NCBI GenBank assembly: GCA_022826645.1
Contig: JAJDUM010000053.1
Coordinates: 17,052-81,051 of the forward strand
DNA: 64,000 nucleotides
Direction of reading: 5' to 3'
Source: Candidatus Poribacteria bacterium
GTDB taxonomy: Bacteria; Poribacteria; WGA-4E; PCPOR2b
The notes beneath the pieces were generated by a model. It worked only from the letters and a program-made list of their open reading frames with translations, did not search any database and was not told the origin of the DNA. How positions within the stretch are numbered: position 1 is the first letter of the stretch; each line of letters begins with the position of its first letter. Positions 1 through 7,813 of this stretch are shown in pieces. The position numbers and the translations under genes are program-made.

Positions 1-2
1 TG

Positions 3-317
3 GACAGGATTCATCGCAGCGAACACGCCCGCATGACCACGTTAGTTGTCCTGTCAAAGATCACTTACATGATTCGTAAATACAAAGCTTCTGACGCAGC
101 AGAAAATACGGATAGTCCCTGCATCCAACGCATGGCAGACCGTTTTACTAGCGACGAATTGGATCGGCTCTGGAAGCGATTCGCCGTCCTTGACCGCAAA
201 CTGCAATCCGATACGGAACAGTACGAACCGCTGTTTCAGAGTGTTCCGATGAAATACTTCTTTTACGATATGCCTCAAGATTTTGGCGTTGACGACTTCA
301 TCGCCAGTTGGAACTGA
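3..317 (+). CDS. C-terminal part of an unrecognised protein, cut by the window edge
   Basis: The frame ending at the TGA at 315-317 is open all the way to base 3, so this is probably the tail of a longer gene; the ATG at 33 is only the first Met inside the window. The visible 105 residues are charged and rich in Asp and Glu, with a run of Asp/Glu/Arg around residues 40-60 and a hydrophobic patch (KYFFYD) near the end. No membrane segment or known motif is recognised. An element of the A repeat family starts 50 bases downstream. Confidence 0.4.
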   Translation, partial: DRIHRSEHARMTTLVVLSKITYMIRKYKASDAAENTDSPCIQRMADRFTSDELDRLWKRFAVLDRKLQSDTEQYEPLFQSVPMKYFFYDMPQDFGVDDFIASWN

Positions 318-367
318 TAGCTGTCAGCCGATCGAGGTTTCTACCGTTTACAGTAGGTATAACATTT

Positions 368-497
368 ATGGTGAATTCTAAAAACAGATAGACACTTTCG
401 CTCCCGGTAGGTGCGGTTTTCAACCGCACCGGTGCCGACTTAGCCTGCCCCGATAAATCGGGATTTGGAGTGTCTCATTAATTCTAACGTCCACCAT
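368..497. repeat. MITE-like element, family A, copy 1
   Basis: 130 bp with imperfect 29-bp terminal inverted repeats: both ends begin ATGGTG and carry AGACACT at the inner edge. Inside are two palindromes, GTGCGGTTT-CAACCGCAC type (411-429) and CCCGATAAATCGGG (449-462). It has no ORF. Its right end lies three bases from the Shine-Dalgarno sequence of the aminotransferase gene at 516. A longer relative is at 3419-3653. Confidence 0.75.
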
Positions 498-515
498 AGT
501 AAAGGAGGCCCCATC

Positions 516-1454
516 ATGTCTCAACGTCTGGTCTATTTCAACGGGGAGTTCATCCCTGAACGCGAAGCACGCATCTCCATCTTTGACTCTGCGCTGATGT
601 TCGGGGATATGGTTTTTGAAGTGACTCGTTCCTTCAATCAGAAACCCTTCCGTCTGCGGGAACATTTGGATCGACTCTACGGGTCAATACGTTATGCGGA
701 AATTGATTGTGGTCTTACCATAGACGAAATGGAAGCCGCTACCTATGAGACCATTGAGAGGAACTTACCTGCGCTCGATGACTTGGACTTCCAGATTATG
801 CACGATGTGACCCGTGGCGGTTTGCCGCTCTACGATAGCCTCATCAACGAGGGTGCCTCGCCCATCGTATCCATCAATGTCATCCCCCTCATCCGTCACA
901 TTGGCAACCAAGCTGACAAGTATGAAACGGGATCGCACTTTGTCATTACGCCACAGCAGTCAGTACCTTCGCGGTATATCGATCCCAAGGCTAAAAACCG
1001 GAGCCGCATCTTCTACAAAATCGCAGAGCTTCACGCGACTCGACTGGAGGAGGGGGCAATGGCGTTGCTGACGGACGAGCATGGGTTCATCACCGAGGGG
1101 ACAGGCAACAACTTCTTCATCGCTCGGGATGGCGAAATTTTTACATCAAAGCCCAACGATATCCTACGTGGTGTATCTCGGCACGCTTGCATGGACCTCG
1201 CTTCTACACTCGGCATCCCTGTCCACGAAACTGACATCGAACCGTACGATGTACGGGAGGCGGATGAAGCCTGGTGGACCAGTACCACCATCTGTATGAT
1301 GCCAGTCACCCGTTTCAACTTCCAACCAATCGGCGAGGGAAAACCCGGACCCATTTATCTGAGACTGCTCGATGCTTGGTCAAAGGAAGTTGGGGTGAAC
1401 ATCCCAGACCAAGCCCGTGAATACGCAGAACTTGCTAAAACTTGGACACCGTAA
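516..1454 (+). CDS. Class IV PLP aminotransferase (branched-chain or D-amino-acid aminotransferase-like)
   Basis: 312 residues, the normal size for fold-type IV aminotransferases such as IlvE, D-amino-acid transaminase and 4-amino-4-deoxychorismate lyase. The N-terminus has the family signature (YFNGEFIP; ARISIFDSALMFGDMVFE, about residues 18-35). The PLP lysine is probably Lys158 in the PKAKN segment, and the EGTGNNFF stretch at 194-201 is the conserved E-x-x-x-N-x-F block that binds cofactor phosphate. The ATG at 516 is chosen because AAAGGAGG (501-508) sits 7 bases upstream; the frame is open back to 465, but that part lies in a repeat. It is a cytosolic enzyme that probably moves an amino group to or from 2-oxoglutarate or pyruvate; the substrate cannot be read from sequence. 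Confidence 0.85.
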   Translation: MSQRLVYFNGEFIPEREARISIFDSALMFGDMVFEVTRSFNQKPFRLREHLDRLYGSIRYAEIDCGLTIDEMEAATYETIERNLPALDDLDFQIMHDVTRGGLPLYDSLINEGASPIVSINVIPLIRHIGNQADKYETGSHFVITPQQSVPSRYIDPKAKNRSRIFYKIAELHATRLEEGAMALLTDEHGFITEGTGNNFFIARDGEIFTSKPNDILRGVSRHACMDLASTLGIPVHETDIEPYDVREADEAWWTSTTICMMPVTRFNFQPIGEGKPGPIYLRLLDAWSKEVGVNIPDQAREYAELAKTWTP

Positions 1455-1594
1455 TTTCGCTCTTTGAAACCCTTTGATGAATGCCATCAATCCCAAGAGA
1501 AGCACTGCTATATGCTTAACAACCAACGGTGCTAGTTTGCAGCTATTGATAACGTGATGCGTGAAACGTGAAAACCATTAGCTTATCGGTTTTT

Positions 1595-1670
1595 AGCCCC
1601 AGCGGGGCGACATGTTTATAGGACACCGACAAACAGATACCCTAAAGCCCCAGCGGGGCGACATGTGTAT
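1595..1670. repeat. Two copies of a palindromic GCCCC-GGGGC repeat (family E) in a 334-bp gap
   Basis: The unit AGCCCCAGCGGGGCGACATG occurs at 1595-1614 and again at 1646-1665, both followed by T[TG]TAT. The same unit recurs at 13163 and 16342. The core GCCCC-AGC-GGGGC can form a short hairpin. It behaves like a REP-type intergenic element. Just upstream (about 1551-1574) is another short word, GTGATGCGTGAAACGTGAAA, seen again near 25805 and 49765. I see no gene in 1455-1788. Confidence 0.7.
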
Positions 1671-1788
1671 CCGAAGGATGGAATGTAAGAAGAATGAATG
1701 AACTAATCAATCAATGAATTCTTGGACAATGTGGAAACAACTTTCTCACTAACCAGCACCAAAGGTTAATAGAAAGGATCCAATTACA

Positions 1789-2124
1789 ATGAAAAAGGTT
1801 TTTACCGTGCAAGAGGTTTCCAAGATTTTGCACGTTGCGCCTGCGACGATTTATGCGGAGTTGAAACATGGAAAACTACCACACAGCCGTGTTGGTCGGA
1901 AGTATCTAATTACCCGGCAGAATCTTGAGGAATACCTCTCGCCGGAGGTCGTTCAAGAGCTGCTAGACACAGAAACTGAAAAAATCGGTGCTACTTGGCT
2001 TGATATAACCACTGAAGATATGGCAAAAGGCATTGCTGCTGCGGAGGCAGATGTTCCCGTTGATGAGTTTTCTGCTTGGCACAAACTGATGCAAGCCGCT
2101 GTCAAGCCTTTGGAAAAGTCATGA
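1789..2124 (+). CDS. HTH (excisionase/MerR-like) DNA-binding protein, probable antitoxin
   Basis: 111 residues. Residues 1-53 match the helix-turn-helix-17/excisionase family: FTVQEVSKILHV, then ATIYAELKHGKLPHSRVGRKYLI, then the NLEEYL helix, the usual layout of a winged-helix DNA binder. The C-terminal half is acidic and Ala-rich, as expected for a toxin-neutralising tail. The stop codon overlaps the next start (ATGA at 2121-2124), so it is translationally coupled to a MazF/PemK-like protein. Antitoxins that bind their own promoter are usual for such pairs; autoregulation here is inferred. The start follows GAAAGGA with normal spacing. The HTH call is firm; the antitoxin role rests on context. 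Confidence 0.8.
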   Translation: MKKVFTVQEVSKILHVAPATIYAELKHGKLPHSRVGRKYLITRQNLEEYLSPEVVQELLDTETEKIGATWLDITTEDMAKGIAAAEADVPVDEFSAWHKLMQAAVKPLEKS

Positions 2125-2501
2125 TGAGTCCTAGCGTTCAATTCGATATCGGTGAAATTCTGTGGGTTGACTTCCCGCAGCGGATTCCACCGGGGCATGA
2201 GCAACTTGGACGGCGTCCTGTTATTGTCGTCGGAATTCCTCAACTCGTGCAGCCAGTTCCGTATCGTGTGCTTCTCGTTGTGCCGCTGACTCGTACCCGA
2301 TTTCAGGGACCCCTATTTCCACTGATTCCGGCCGGTATAGGTGGGCTCCCTGCTGACAGTACGGTATTGATTTATCAAATTGGCGCAATTGATGCACGGC
2401 GAGTTGTTGGACATTTGGGGGATCTGTCGAGCACAGAAATGGTTCCAGTCTGGGCTGGATTGAAGTTAATGTTTGGATTTCGTGAGGAGGTGGAGTTATG
2501 A
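2121..2501 (+). CDS. PemK/MazF-like toxin
   Basis: 126 residues with the features of the CcdB/PemK SH3-like barrel: an early GEILWVDFP strand (equivalent to GDIVWVDF of MazF), then RRPVIVVG, then VVPLTRT, then a PADSTVLIYQIGAIDARRV strand. MazF-family proteins are sequence-specific mRNA endoribonucleases. The conserved Arg after the first long loop and the Thr of PLTRT are present. The start is the ATG overlapping the antitoxin stop (a second ATG follows at 2124). It forms a two-gene module with the HTH gene. The N-terminal loop is somewhat longer than in classical MazF. Activity is untested, so it could be a degenerate member. Confidence 0.75.
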   Translation: MMSPSVQFDIGEILWVDFPQRIPPGHEQLGRRPVIVVGIPQLVQPVPYRVLLVVPLTRTRFQGPLFPLIPAGIGGLPADSTVLIYQIGAIDARRVVGHLGDLSSTEMVPVWAGLKLMFGFREEVEL

Positions 2502-2545
2502 CGGCAAACGAAATGAAAATAACGATACTATTGAAGTTTCTTTAA
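2498..2545 (+). CDS. 15-codon micro-ORF coupled to the toxin gene
   Basis: ATG at 2498 overlaps the toxin stop codon (ATGA) and has a strong Shine-Dalgarno sequence (AGGAGG, 2485-2490) inside the toxin gene. It encodes only 15 residues before TAA. It may be the start of a third module gene that was truncated, or a short leader for the aldolase gene at 2559, whose own AAGGAG overlaps the end of this ORF. There is no homology argument; the call rests on the initiation signals alone. Confidence 0.25.
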   Translation: MTANEMKITILLKFL

Positions 2546-2558
2546 GGAGAACAAAATA

Positions 2559-3383
2559 GTGGTAAGATTAAACAGCACAACGAAGGTTCCCGAATCGGGT
2601 GAAGGACCGGGGCAACTCTTAAAGCGTCGATTGCAAAACGGCGATGTCCTCGTCGGTGGTATGGTTGCCGAGCATCTCCGACCGTCGCTGGTAAAGTTGT
2701 ATGTGCAGGCGGGATTCGACTTTATGTATATCGAGTACGAGCACGGTTTCTTCGAGATGACCACATTTGCAGATTCGGTCCTATGCGCCCGCGACAACAA
2801 CCTTCCCGTCATCGCCAAGACACCGCAGCTGGAACGCGCCGAGGTCGCAAAGCTGCTGGAGTGCGGCGTTGTTGGAATCCAGCTCCCCCGTACCGAGACC
2901 CGAGCAGAGGTCGAAACGCTTTGCAGCTACCTCAAGTTTCCGCCAGCCGGCACGCGGGCGGTCGCGCCCGGATATGGTAACAGCAGCTACCTTCAGCCAG
3001 CAGATTGGAAAACATGGATGGCAGATCAAGACGAACAAACAACGCTGGTTGTTCATATCGAAACGCGACGCGCTTACGAAAACGCCGAAGAGATCATCAG
3101 TACGCCGGGGGTAGACATGGTTTATGTAGGCCCCGGTGATTTCTCTATCGAGATGGGACACCCCGGCGACTACGACCATCCGGAGGTGGTGGGTCCAATG
3201 GGAGAGATTCTCCAGATCTGTCAGAAACATGGTGTCTACTTCGGCACGACTGCATCTGACGCAAATGCGGCGCGAGAATGGGTGGGGCGGGGGGCACAGT
3301 TCTTTGAGACAGCAGATGAATTGGCTTTCATCCATGAGGCGGCTTCCAACTTGGTGAATGAGTATCGGCAATTTACGCCGTAA
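2559..3383 (+). CDS. HpcH/HpaI-family aldolase
   Basis: 274 residues, GTG start preceded by AAGGAG (2544-2549). This TIM-barrel class II pyruvate aldolase family cleaves 2-keto-3-deoxy sugar acids or 4-hydroxy-2-oxo acids. The catalytic His is in EYEHG (His62). The two metal ligands are Glu168 (HIETRR) and Asp194 (VGPGDFS). The Arg that binds the pyruvate carboxylate in HpaI (in a VRP motif) is replaced by AKT at about residues 86-88, unlike the second homologue at 38155, which keeps VRP. It could be a divergent aldolase or a related citrate-lyase-like enzyme. It follows the toxin-antitoxin genes on the same strand, but a shared function is unlikely. Confidence 0.82.
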   Translation: MVRLNSTTKVPESGEGPGQLLKRRLQNGDVLVGGMVAEHLRPSLVKLYVQAGFDFMYIEYEHGFFEMTTFADSVLCARDNNLPVIAKTPQLERAEVAKLLECGVVGIQLPRTETRAEVETLCSYLKFPPAGTRAVAPGYGNSSYLQPADWKTWMADQDEQTTLVVHIETRRAYENAEEIISTPGVDMVYVGPGDFSIEMGHPGDYDHPEVVGPMGEILQICQKHGVYFGTTASDANAAREWVGRGAQFFETADELAFIHEAASNLVNEYRQFTP

Positions 3384-3418
3384 TCCTAATGCACCCTCAA
3401 TCCCATTTTCAAGCAACG

Positions 3419-3653
3419 ATGGTGAATTCTAAAAATATAGTAAATCCTAAAAACAGATAGACGCTTTCGCTCCTCGTGTCCTGTCCCGTGCCGTACATCC
3501 CGATTACATCGGGACCTGCTCCCGATGTAATCGGGGACTCGTCGAGATGCGGTGCGGTTAGAAACCGCACCTACCGGGACTGGGGGCAATGCGGTTCAAT
3601 TTGGAGTGTCTAAATAATTTCAAAATCTACTATATATCTGACAGATTATCCAT
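3419..3653. repeat. MITE-like element, family A, copy 2
   Basis: About 235 bp filling the gap before the gene at 3673. The left end (ATGGTGAATTCTAAAA...ATATAGTAAAT...AGACGCT) and the right end (AGTGTCTAAATAATTT...ATCTACTATAT...ATCCAT) are imperfect inverted repeats of roughly 50 bp. Inside are the palindrome CCCGAT-ACATCGGG repeated head to head (about 3508-3535) and GGTGCGGTT-AACCGCACC (about 3552-3571), as in copy 1. It has no coding capacity. It ends about 5 bases before the ribosome binding site of the next gene, the same arrangement as copy 1. Confidence 0.75.
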
Positions 3654-3672
3654 TATGGAAGGACATCAACCG

Positions 3673-4905
3673 ATGAACATCCACCCGGAACATACATGGG
3701 GACACACCCTCCCGTTCGGGGAAGAGTATTACCAAAACGCGGTCAAGCTGCTACGGGAAATTCGCGATGATGCAGCGATTATGGCTGAAGTAGCGACAAA
3801 GGCAGCCGATGCCATCCGGGCAGGGAACACGGTCTATGCTAACATAACGACGGGGCACATGCCGAGCTATGAATTGTTGAACGACCGCGAGGGCAATCCT
3901 GCACAGTTCGAGTTTACTGGAGCGGATACGTGCACGCCGGAGCAATTTGCGGCGATGCGATCGGGCGATGTACTGCTGACCAACCACGTCAGCGAAGCGG
4001 TGCGCGATGCTCGTGACGCCGGCGTATATGTGGTTGTGTTCACCACCTGCTACGTCAATAACCGGGATACACCTCCGGGCAAGGTTCTGCCGAACCCGAA
4101 TGATTGGGTGCCGGAGGATGTAGCATCGCGTGTAATCGATTCGCACATTCCGTGGCATCAGGGATTGGTGCACGCGCCGGAAATTCCAGAGATGGAAATT
4201 TGCCCGGGATCGGCGAACGGATCATGTGCGATCCACTGGATGATTACTGCTGAAGTCGCGCATTCATTGGCAACAGATCAGCCACCGACGGGGACCATCG
4301 GTCGTCAATATGTGGACATTCTTCTAGATCGACTTGCCGATGTCCATGCTCAAGACTTGGATCACATCAACGAAATTGCCGTGGTAATCGCGAAACGGAT
4401 CATCGGCGGTGGGCATTACTACGTGCGGAGCCGTAACGAGGGGATCCAGAGCGAGGCGAGTGGGGTGGCACAAGGGTTGATGATGTGTAATGCGTTTGAA
4501 CCGCGCCCTGCGAGCGAGGGCGGTGATAAGGATGTCTTTCTGATTGCCGCAGTCAGTGCAAACGACCCGCAAGATCTTGCTTGGGCAGACGAAGCGCAAG
4601 CCAACGGTAACTACCTCGTGGGTATCGGTCCCTCCAATAACGATGGGCTGCGTGATCGCTGCGATGTCTACTTCGACAACCGTTGTGATGAGGCAGCGGG
4701 TGTTATCCCTATCCCCGGTCAGCCTGACAAAGTATGCCCTGCCACCGGTATTCTCAACAATATCATCATGTACGTGCTCACAGCGCAGTTTGTGGATGAG
4801 ATGTGTCGTCGTGGCGCTGTTCCCTACTTCCTGATGGGAGCATACCGTGACGGCAGCGCTTATAACAGTGTGATGCGTGAGTTCTGCTTGGAACGCGGAT
4901 ATTAG
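3673..4905 (+). CDS. Putative SIS-fold (phosphosugar-binding-like) protein
   Basis: 410 residues from the ATG at 3673, chosen because GAAGGA lies 9 bases upstream; the open frame continues back into the MITE. The first half has the look of a sugar isomerase (SIS) domain: a helix with AADAIRAGNTVYANITTGHMP, then GDVLLTNHVSEAVRDARDAGVYVVVFTTCYVNN, resembling the DVLIxxSxSG...A...G..VIAIT pattern. The second half (about 240-400) may be a degenerate second copy (IAKRIIGGGHYYVRSRNEG...DVFLIAAVSANDPQDLAWADEA). There is no signal peptide, so it should be cytosolic. The next gene starts 55 bases downstream on the same strand. The fold call is tentative and the function unknown. Confidence 0.5.
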   Translation: MNIHPEHTWGHTLPFGEEYYQNAVKLLREIRDDAAIMAEVATKAADAIRAGNTVYANITTGHMPSYELLNDREGNPAQFEFTGADTCTPEQFAAMRSGDVLLTNHVSEAVRDARDAGVYVVVFTTCYVNNRDTPPGKVLPNPNDWVPEDVASRVIDSHIPWHQGLVHAPEIPEMEICPGSANGSCAIHWMITAEVAHSLATDQPPTGTIGRQYVDILLDRLADVHAQDLDHINEIAVVIAKRIIGGGHYYVRSRNEGIQSEASGVAQGLMMCNAFEPRPASEGGDKDVFLIAAVSANDPQDLAWADEAQANGNYLVGIGPSNNDGLRDRCDVYFDNRCDEAAGVIPIPGQPDKVCPATGILNNIIMYVLTAQFVDEMCRRGAVPYFLMGAYRDGSAYNSVMREFCLERGY

Positions 4906-4959
4906 TGAAACAGGTCTAAAACGACAGCACATGCTGCACACCAAAGGAGATTGACCGAG

Positions 4960-6387
4960 ATGTCTTATGGACTAACTGAAGTGGAGGAGGTCAACGCAAA
5001 AGCGTTTGATAAACTTATCGCGGGAGAGATATTCACTTCAACTGAGGTTCAGACGAATCTCGAAATCCTTTGTGATGATTTGGGTAGCCGATTTGCAGGG
5101 ACACCGGCGGAAGCGGAAGCCGCTCAGTTTCTGCAAGCGACGTTACAGCGATACCAACTCACGGATGTCCGCAGTGAACCGTTCGAGTACAACGGTTGGA
5201 CGCGTGGAACGGCTAAATTGACTGTCACCTCCCCTTGGCAACGGGATCTACCGTGTCTGTCCATGCCGATGTCACCGTCAGGAAAGTGCACCGGAAAAAT
5301 AATCGACCTCGGACTGGGTTCGCCTGAAACCTTTGAAACTTCGCAGACGGAACTAAAAGGTAACATTGCACTCGTCAACATCGCAAACCCAGCTTCGGCG
5401 GGCCGTTGGGTACCTCGGACGGAAAAGTACAATAGATCCACCCTCGCGGGTGCCCAAGCGTTTATCTTTGTGGGAAATCAGGATGGCTACGGACCGATTA
5501 CCGGCACGTTAGGTTTCAATCGGTGGGGACTGATACCCGGAATTATGATCTCCAAAGAAACAGGAACACTCCTCCAACGAGCAATTCGGAGAAGTGGTTC
5601 TGTGGAGGTTGAAATCGAAACTACCGATACCCTTGCCAAGAAAACCTCGTGGAACATTATCGGAGACGTAAAGGGCAGCGCGGCAGCCGATGATATGGTC
5701 CTCATCGGTGTTCACTACGATGGCCACGATATTTCTCAAGGTGCGGAAGATCCAGCTTCGGGATTGGTTGCGGGATTAGAGGTTGCACGGGTTCTTGGCA
5801 TTCACGCTGACAAGTTGAAACGGGACGTGCGTTTTGTACTATTCGGCGTTGAGGAACTGGGGCTTATCGGCGCACATGCGTATGTCAACACCCATCCAGA
5901 GGATATTGCAAAGACGCGGTTCATGTTCAATTTGGACTCAGCCGGCGGTGGCGGTGGGAAAGGGTTGATGGTTTATGGACAAGACTCGAGGGCTTATTTC
6001 CGCGGGATGGGGCGGCAGATGGATGAGAACCTCATGGTAGACTTCGATGCGTCTCCGCTGCGCGAACCTGACCATCTCTCCTCCGATCACTACCCTTTCA
6101 TGGCAAAGGGTGTTGCGTGCGGGTTCATCAGGGATCCATACAGCTACACGTGGCCCGGATTCTACCATACCGCACACGATACAGTGGATAAAGTTGATCT
6201 TCTCAAGGTAAAGGAAGCTGCATTTCTATGCACTCGGTTGGCTTGGAGAGTCGCAAACGACGATGATTGGCATTTCAAACGGATGAGCGAGCAAGAACTG
6301 ACGGATCAGAAGCAAACACAAGATGTACGCGAGGTTCAACGGATTGAAAAAGCAGTTGAGATGCTCCGACGACAAACCCAACAATAA
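4960..6387 (+). CDS. M28-family zinc metallopeptidase with PA-like insert
   Basis: 475 residues. The ATG at 4960 is used because AAAGGAGA ends 9 bases before it; a TTG at 4951 would touch the Shine-Dalgarno. Zinc ligands of the aminopeptidase Y/Ap1 family are all visible: His252 (GVHYDGHD), the bridging Asp264 (GAEDPASG), catalytic Glu298 and ligand Glu299 (EELG), Asp326 (NLDSAG) and His403 (YHTAHDTVD). Residues 100-230 look like a protease-associated domain inserted before the catalytic core. No signal peptide is seen, although many family members are secreted. Predicted role: exopeptidase releasing N-terminal residues. Confidence 0.88.
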   Translation: MSYGLTEVEEVNAKAFDKLIAGEIFTSTEVQTNLEILCDDLGSRFAGTPAEAEAAQFLQATLQRYQLTDVRSEPFEYNGWTRGTAKLTVTSPWQRDLPCLSMPMSPSGKCTGKIIDLGLGSPETFETSQTELKGNIALVNIANPASAGRWVPRTEKYNRSTLAGAQAFIFVGNQDGYGPITGTLGFNRWGLIPGIMISKETGTLLQRAIRRSGSVEVEIETTDTLAKKTSWNIIGDVKGSAAADDMVLIGVHYDGHDISQGAEDPASGLVAGLEVARVLGIHADKLKRDVRFVLFGVEELGLIGAHAYVNTHPEDIAKTRFMFNLDSAGGGGGKGLMVYGQDSRAYFRGMGRQMDENLMVDFDASPLREPDHLSSDHYPFMAKGVACGFIRDPYSYTWPGFYHTAHDTVDKVDLLKVKEAAFLCTRLAWRVANDDDWHFKRMSEQELTDQKQTQDVREVQRIEKAVEMLRRQTQQ

Positions 6388-6395
6388 ACGATTAA

Positions 6396-6427
6396 GGCTC
6401 ATGTAAAAGGCAAGTGCAAAGCGTAAC
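6396..6427. repeat. Solo end of repeat family B (GGCTCATG...)
   Basis: GGCTCATGTAAAAGGCAAG and the following GTGCAAAGCG match the left terminal repeat of the complete B elements at 26634-26770 and 51280-51371. No matching right end is found before 6643, so this is a decayed or single-ended copy. The rest of the 256-bp gap 6388-6643 holds nothing that I recognise as a gene. Confidence 0.55.
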
Positions 6428-6643
6428 TATAAGCCGTAAAAGTCTCCGCCAATCCACGCGAATCACCATGAATTTATTAATGCTGAACAAATACTGACAG
6501 TAATCGAGTCGAGTCGGTTGGGTCATATTCATCTCCATACCGCTCATTCTACTGTTTTTCACGCCTCATGTCTATTGATTTTGCGTAAGTCCTAAAGGGT
6601 TCTTATTTTTTTATGACAATCTGAATTCAGAAGGATTTCCATT

Positions 6644-7657
6644 GTGAAAGTTGAACCCACTTCCCTGCTTTTTGTGATACTTATCGCTATATTGTATGGG
6701 CTGTTCGGGGCACAAGATTCCACCGCTGTTCCAAAAGGTACAATTGCATTTCTATCCAATCGAAATAGTGCACCGCCAAGGAAAGGCCGGCACACAACGA
6801 TTTATCGGATTAACACCAATGGGAGTAATGAACGTATCTGGCTGGAGGATCCGAAGGTTGCGTTCGGCAAGATGGCTTTATCCCCTGATAGCAAACAGAT
6901 TGCTCTCGACATCATGACCGATTTTTCGCGCCATGTTTATGTGATAGACATCACTACAGATCAACGCCAAAACTTAACCGAACCTTTTGGAGAGCATCAG
7001 TTGTTTGCCACGCCTACTTGGTCTGGCGATGGAAAGTGGCTCGCCTCTGTATGCTTTCAACCGGGTGAACACAATGATGTCTGCATCATGGACCTCGCGG
7101 GGAAGGTGTTAAGGAATTTGACGCGGAGAGCAGACGATTCTGATGGCTCACCGTCCTGGTCACCGGATTCCTCAAAAATCGCGTATTACTCGCGTCGGGG
7201 CGCAGGACGTGCGGACTGGAATACGGAAATCTACGTGATGGATATCAATGGTAGAAATCAGACCAATTTGACAAATCATCCTGCATGGGACTATTATCCT
7301 AGATGGTCTCCTAATGGCCAGCAAATTCTGTTCTACTCTAATCGAGAAGGAAATCAGGACGACATCTACGTGATGAACACCGATGGAACCGATGTAGCCA
7401 ATCTGACCCGTCACCCATTGGAAGACCGTATGCCTGCCTGGTCTCCCGATGGAAGCTGGATTGCGTTTATGTCGACCCGAGATGGAAACTGGAATATTTA
7501 TATCATGGAGGCTAACGGCGAAAATCAGACGCGGGTCACCCACCATCCAAGCGTTGACTCTTCCCCAATCTGGGTCGATTTTGATACGACCTTTTCAGTG
7601 ACAGCCCAAGGTAAGCTGTCAATCATTTGGGGAGATCTAAAAGCGGAGACAAGATGA
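6644..7657 (+). CDS. Secreted TolB-like beta-propeller (PD40/WD40-like) protein
   Basis: 337 residues, GTG start with AAGGA 8 bases upstream. Residues 1-25 form a hydrophobic signal segment (LLFVILIAILYGLF) ending near AQDSTA. The mature part is a row of TolB-type blades, each with the pattern PxWSPDGxxIAFxSxRDGNxxIYxMxxxGxxxxxLT: PTWSGDGKW, PSWSPDSSK, PRWSPNGQQ and PAWSPDGSW are clear, with IYVMDINGRNQTNLT-type strands between. It is probably periplasmic or surface-exposed. TolB itself works with Pal/TolA, but this stand-alone gene has no tol neighbours, so a general binding propeller is more likely. Confidence 0.85.
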   Translation: MKVEPTSLLFVILIAILYGLFGAQDSTAVPKGTIAFLSNRNSAPPRKGRHTTIYRINTNGSNERIWLEDPKVAFGKMALSPDSKQIALDIMTDFSRHVYVIDITTDQRQNLTEPFGEHQLFATPTWSGDGKWLASVCFQPGEHNDVCIMDLAGKVLRNLTRRADDSDGSPSWSPDSSKIAYYSRRGAGRADWNTEIYVMDINGRNQTNLTNHPAWDYYPRWSPNGQQILFYSNREGNQDDIYVMNTDGTDVANLTRHPLEDRMPAWSPDGSWIAFMSTRDGNWNIYIMEANGENQTRVTHHPSVDSSPIWVDFDTTFSVTAQGKLSIIWGDLKAETR

Positions 7658-7813
7658 AGCACCGATTAGAAAAAAGTGGTGAGAGTCCTAAATGAATTGG
7701 TGTAGATTCGCGTGGATTCGTGGATAAGAAGGAGAAGGAAATCCGTTAATCGGTTTCTGTCGCACAACTGGTTAACATGAGCTACGACTAACAGTGTAAA
7801 GAAGGCATGTTCT

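Noticed and set aside
2781..3416. 211-residue minus-strand frame opposite the HpcH aldolase
   Set aside because: Shadow ORF of a clear aldolase gene; no homology pattern.
4324..4944. 206-residue minus-strand frame opposite the SIS-like gene
   Set aside because: Shadow ORF; the opposite strand has a better start, length and continuity.
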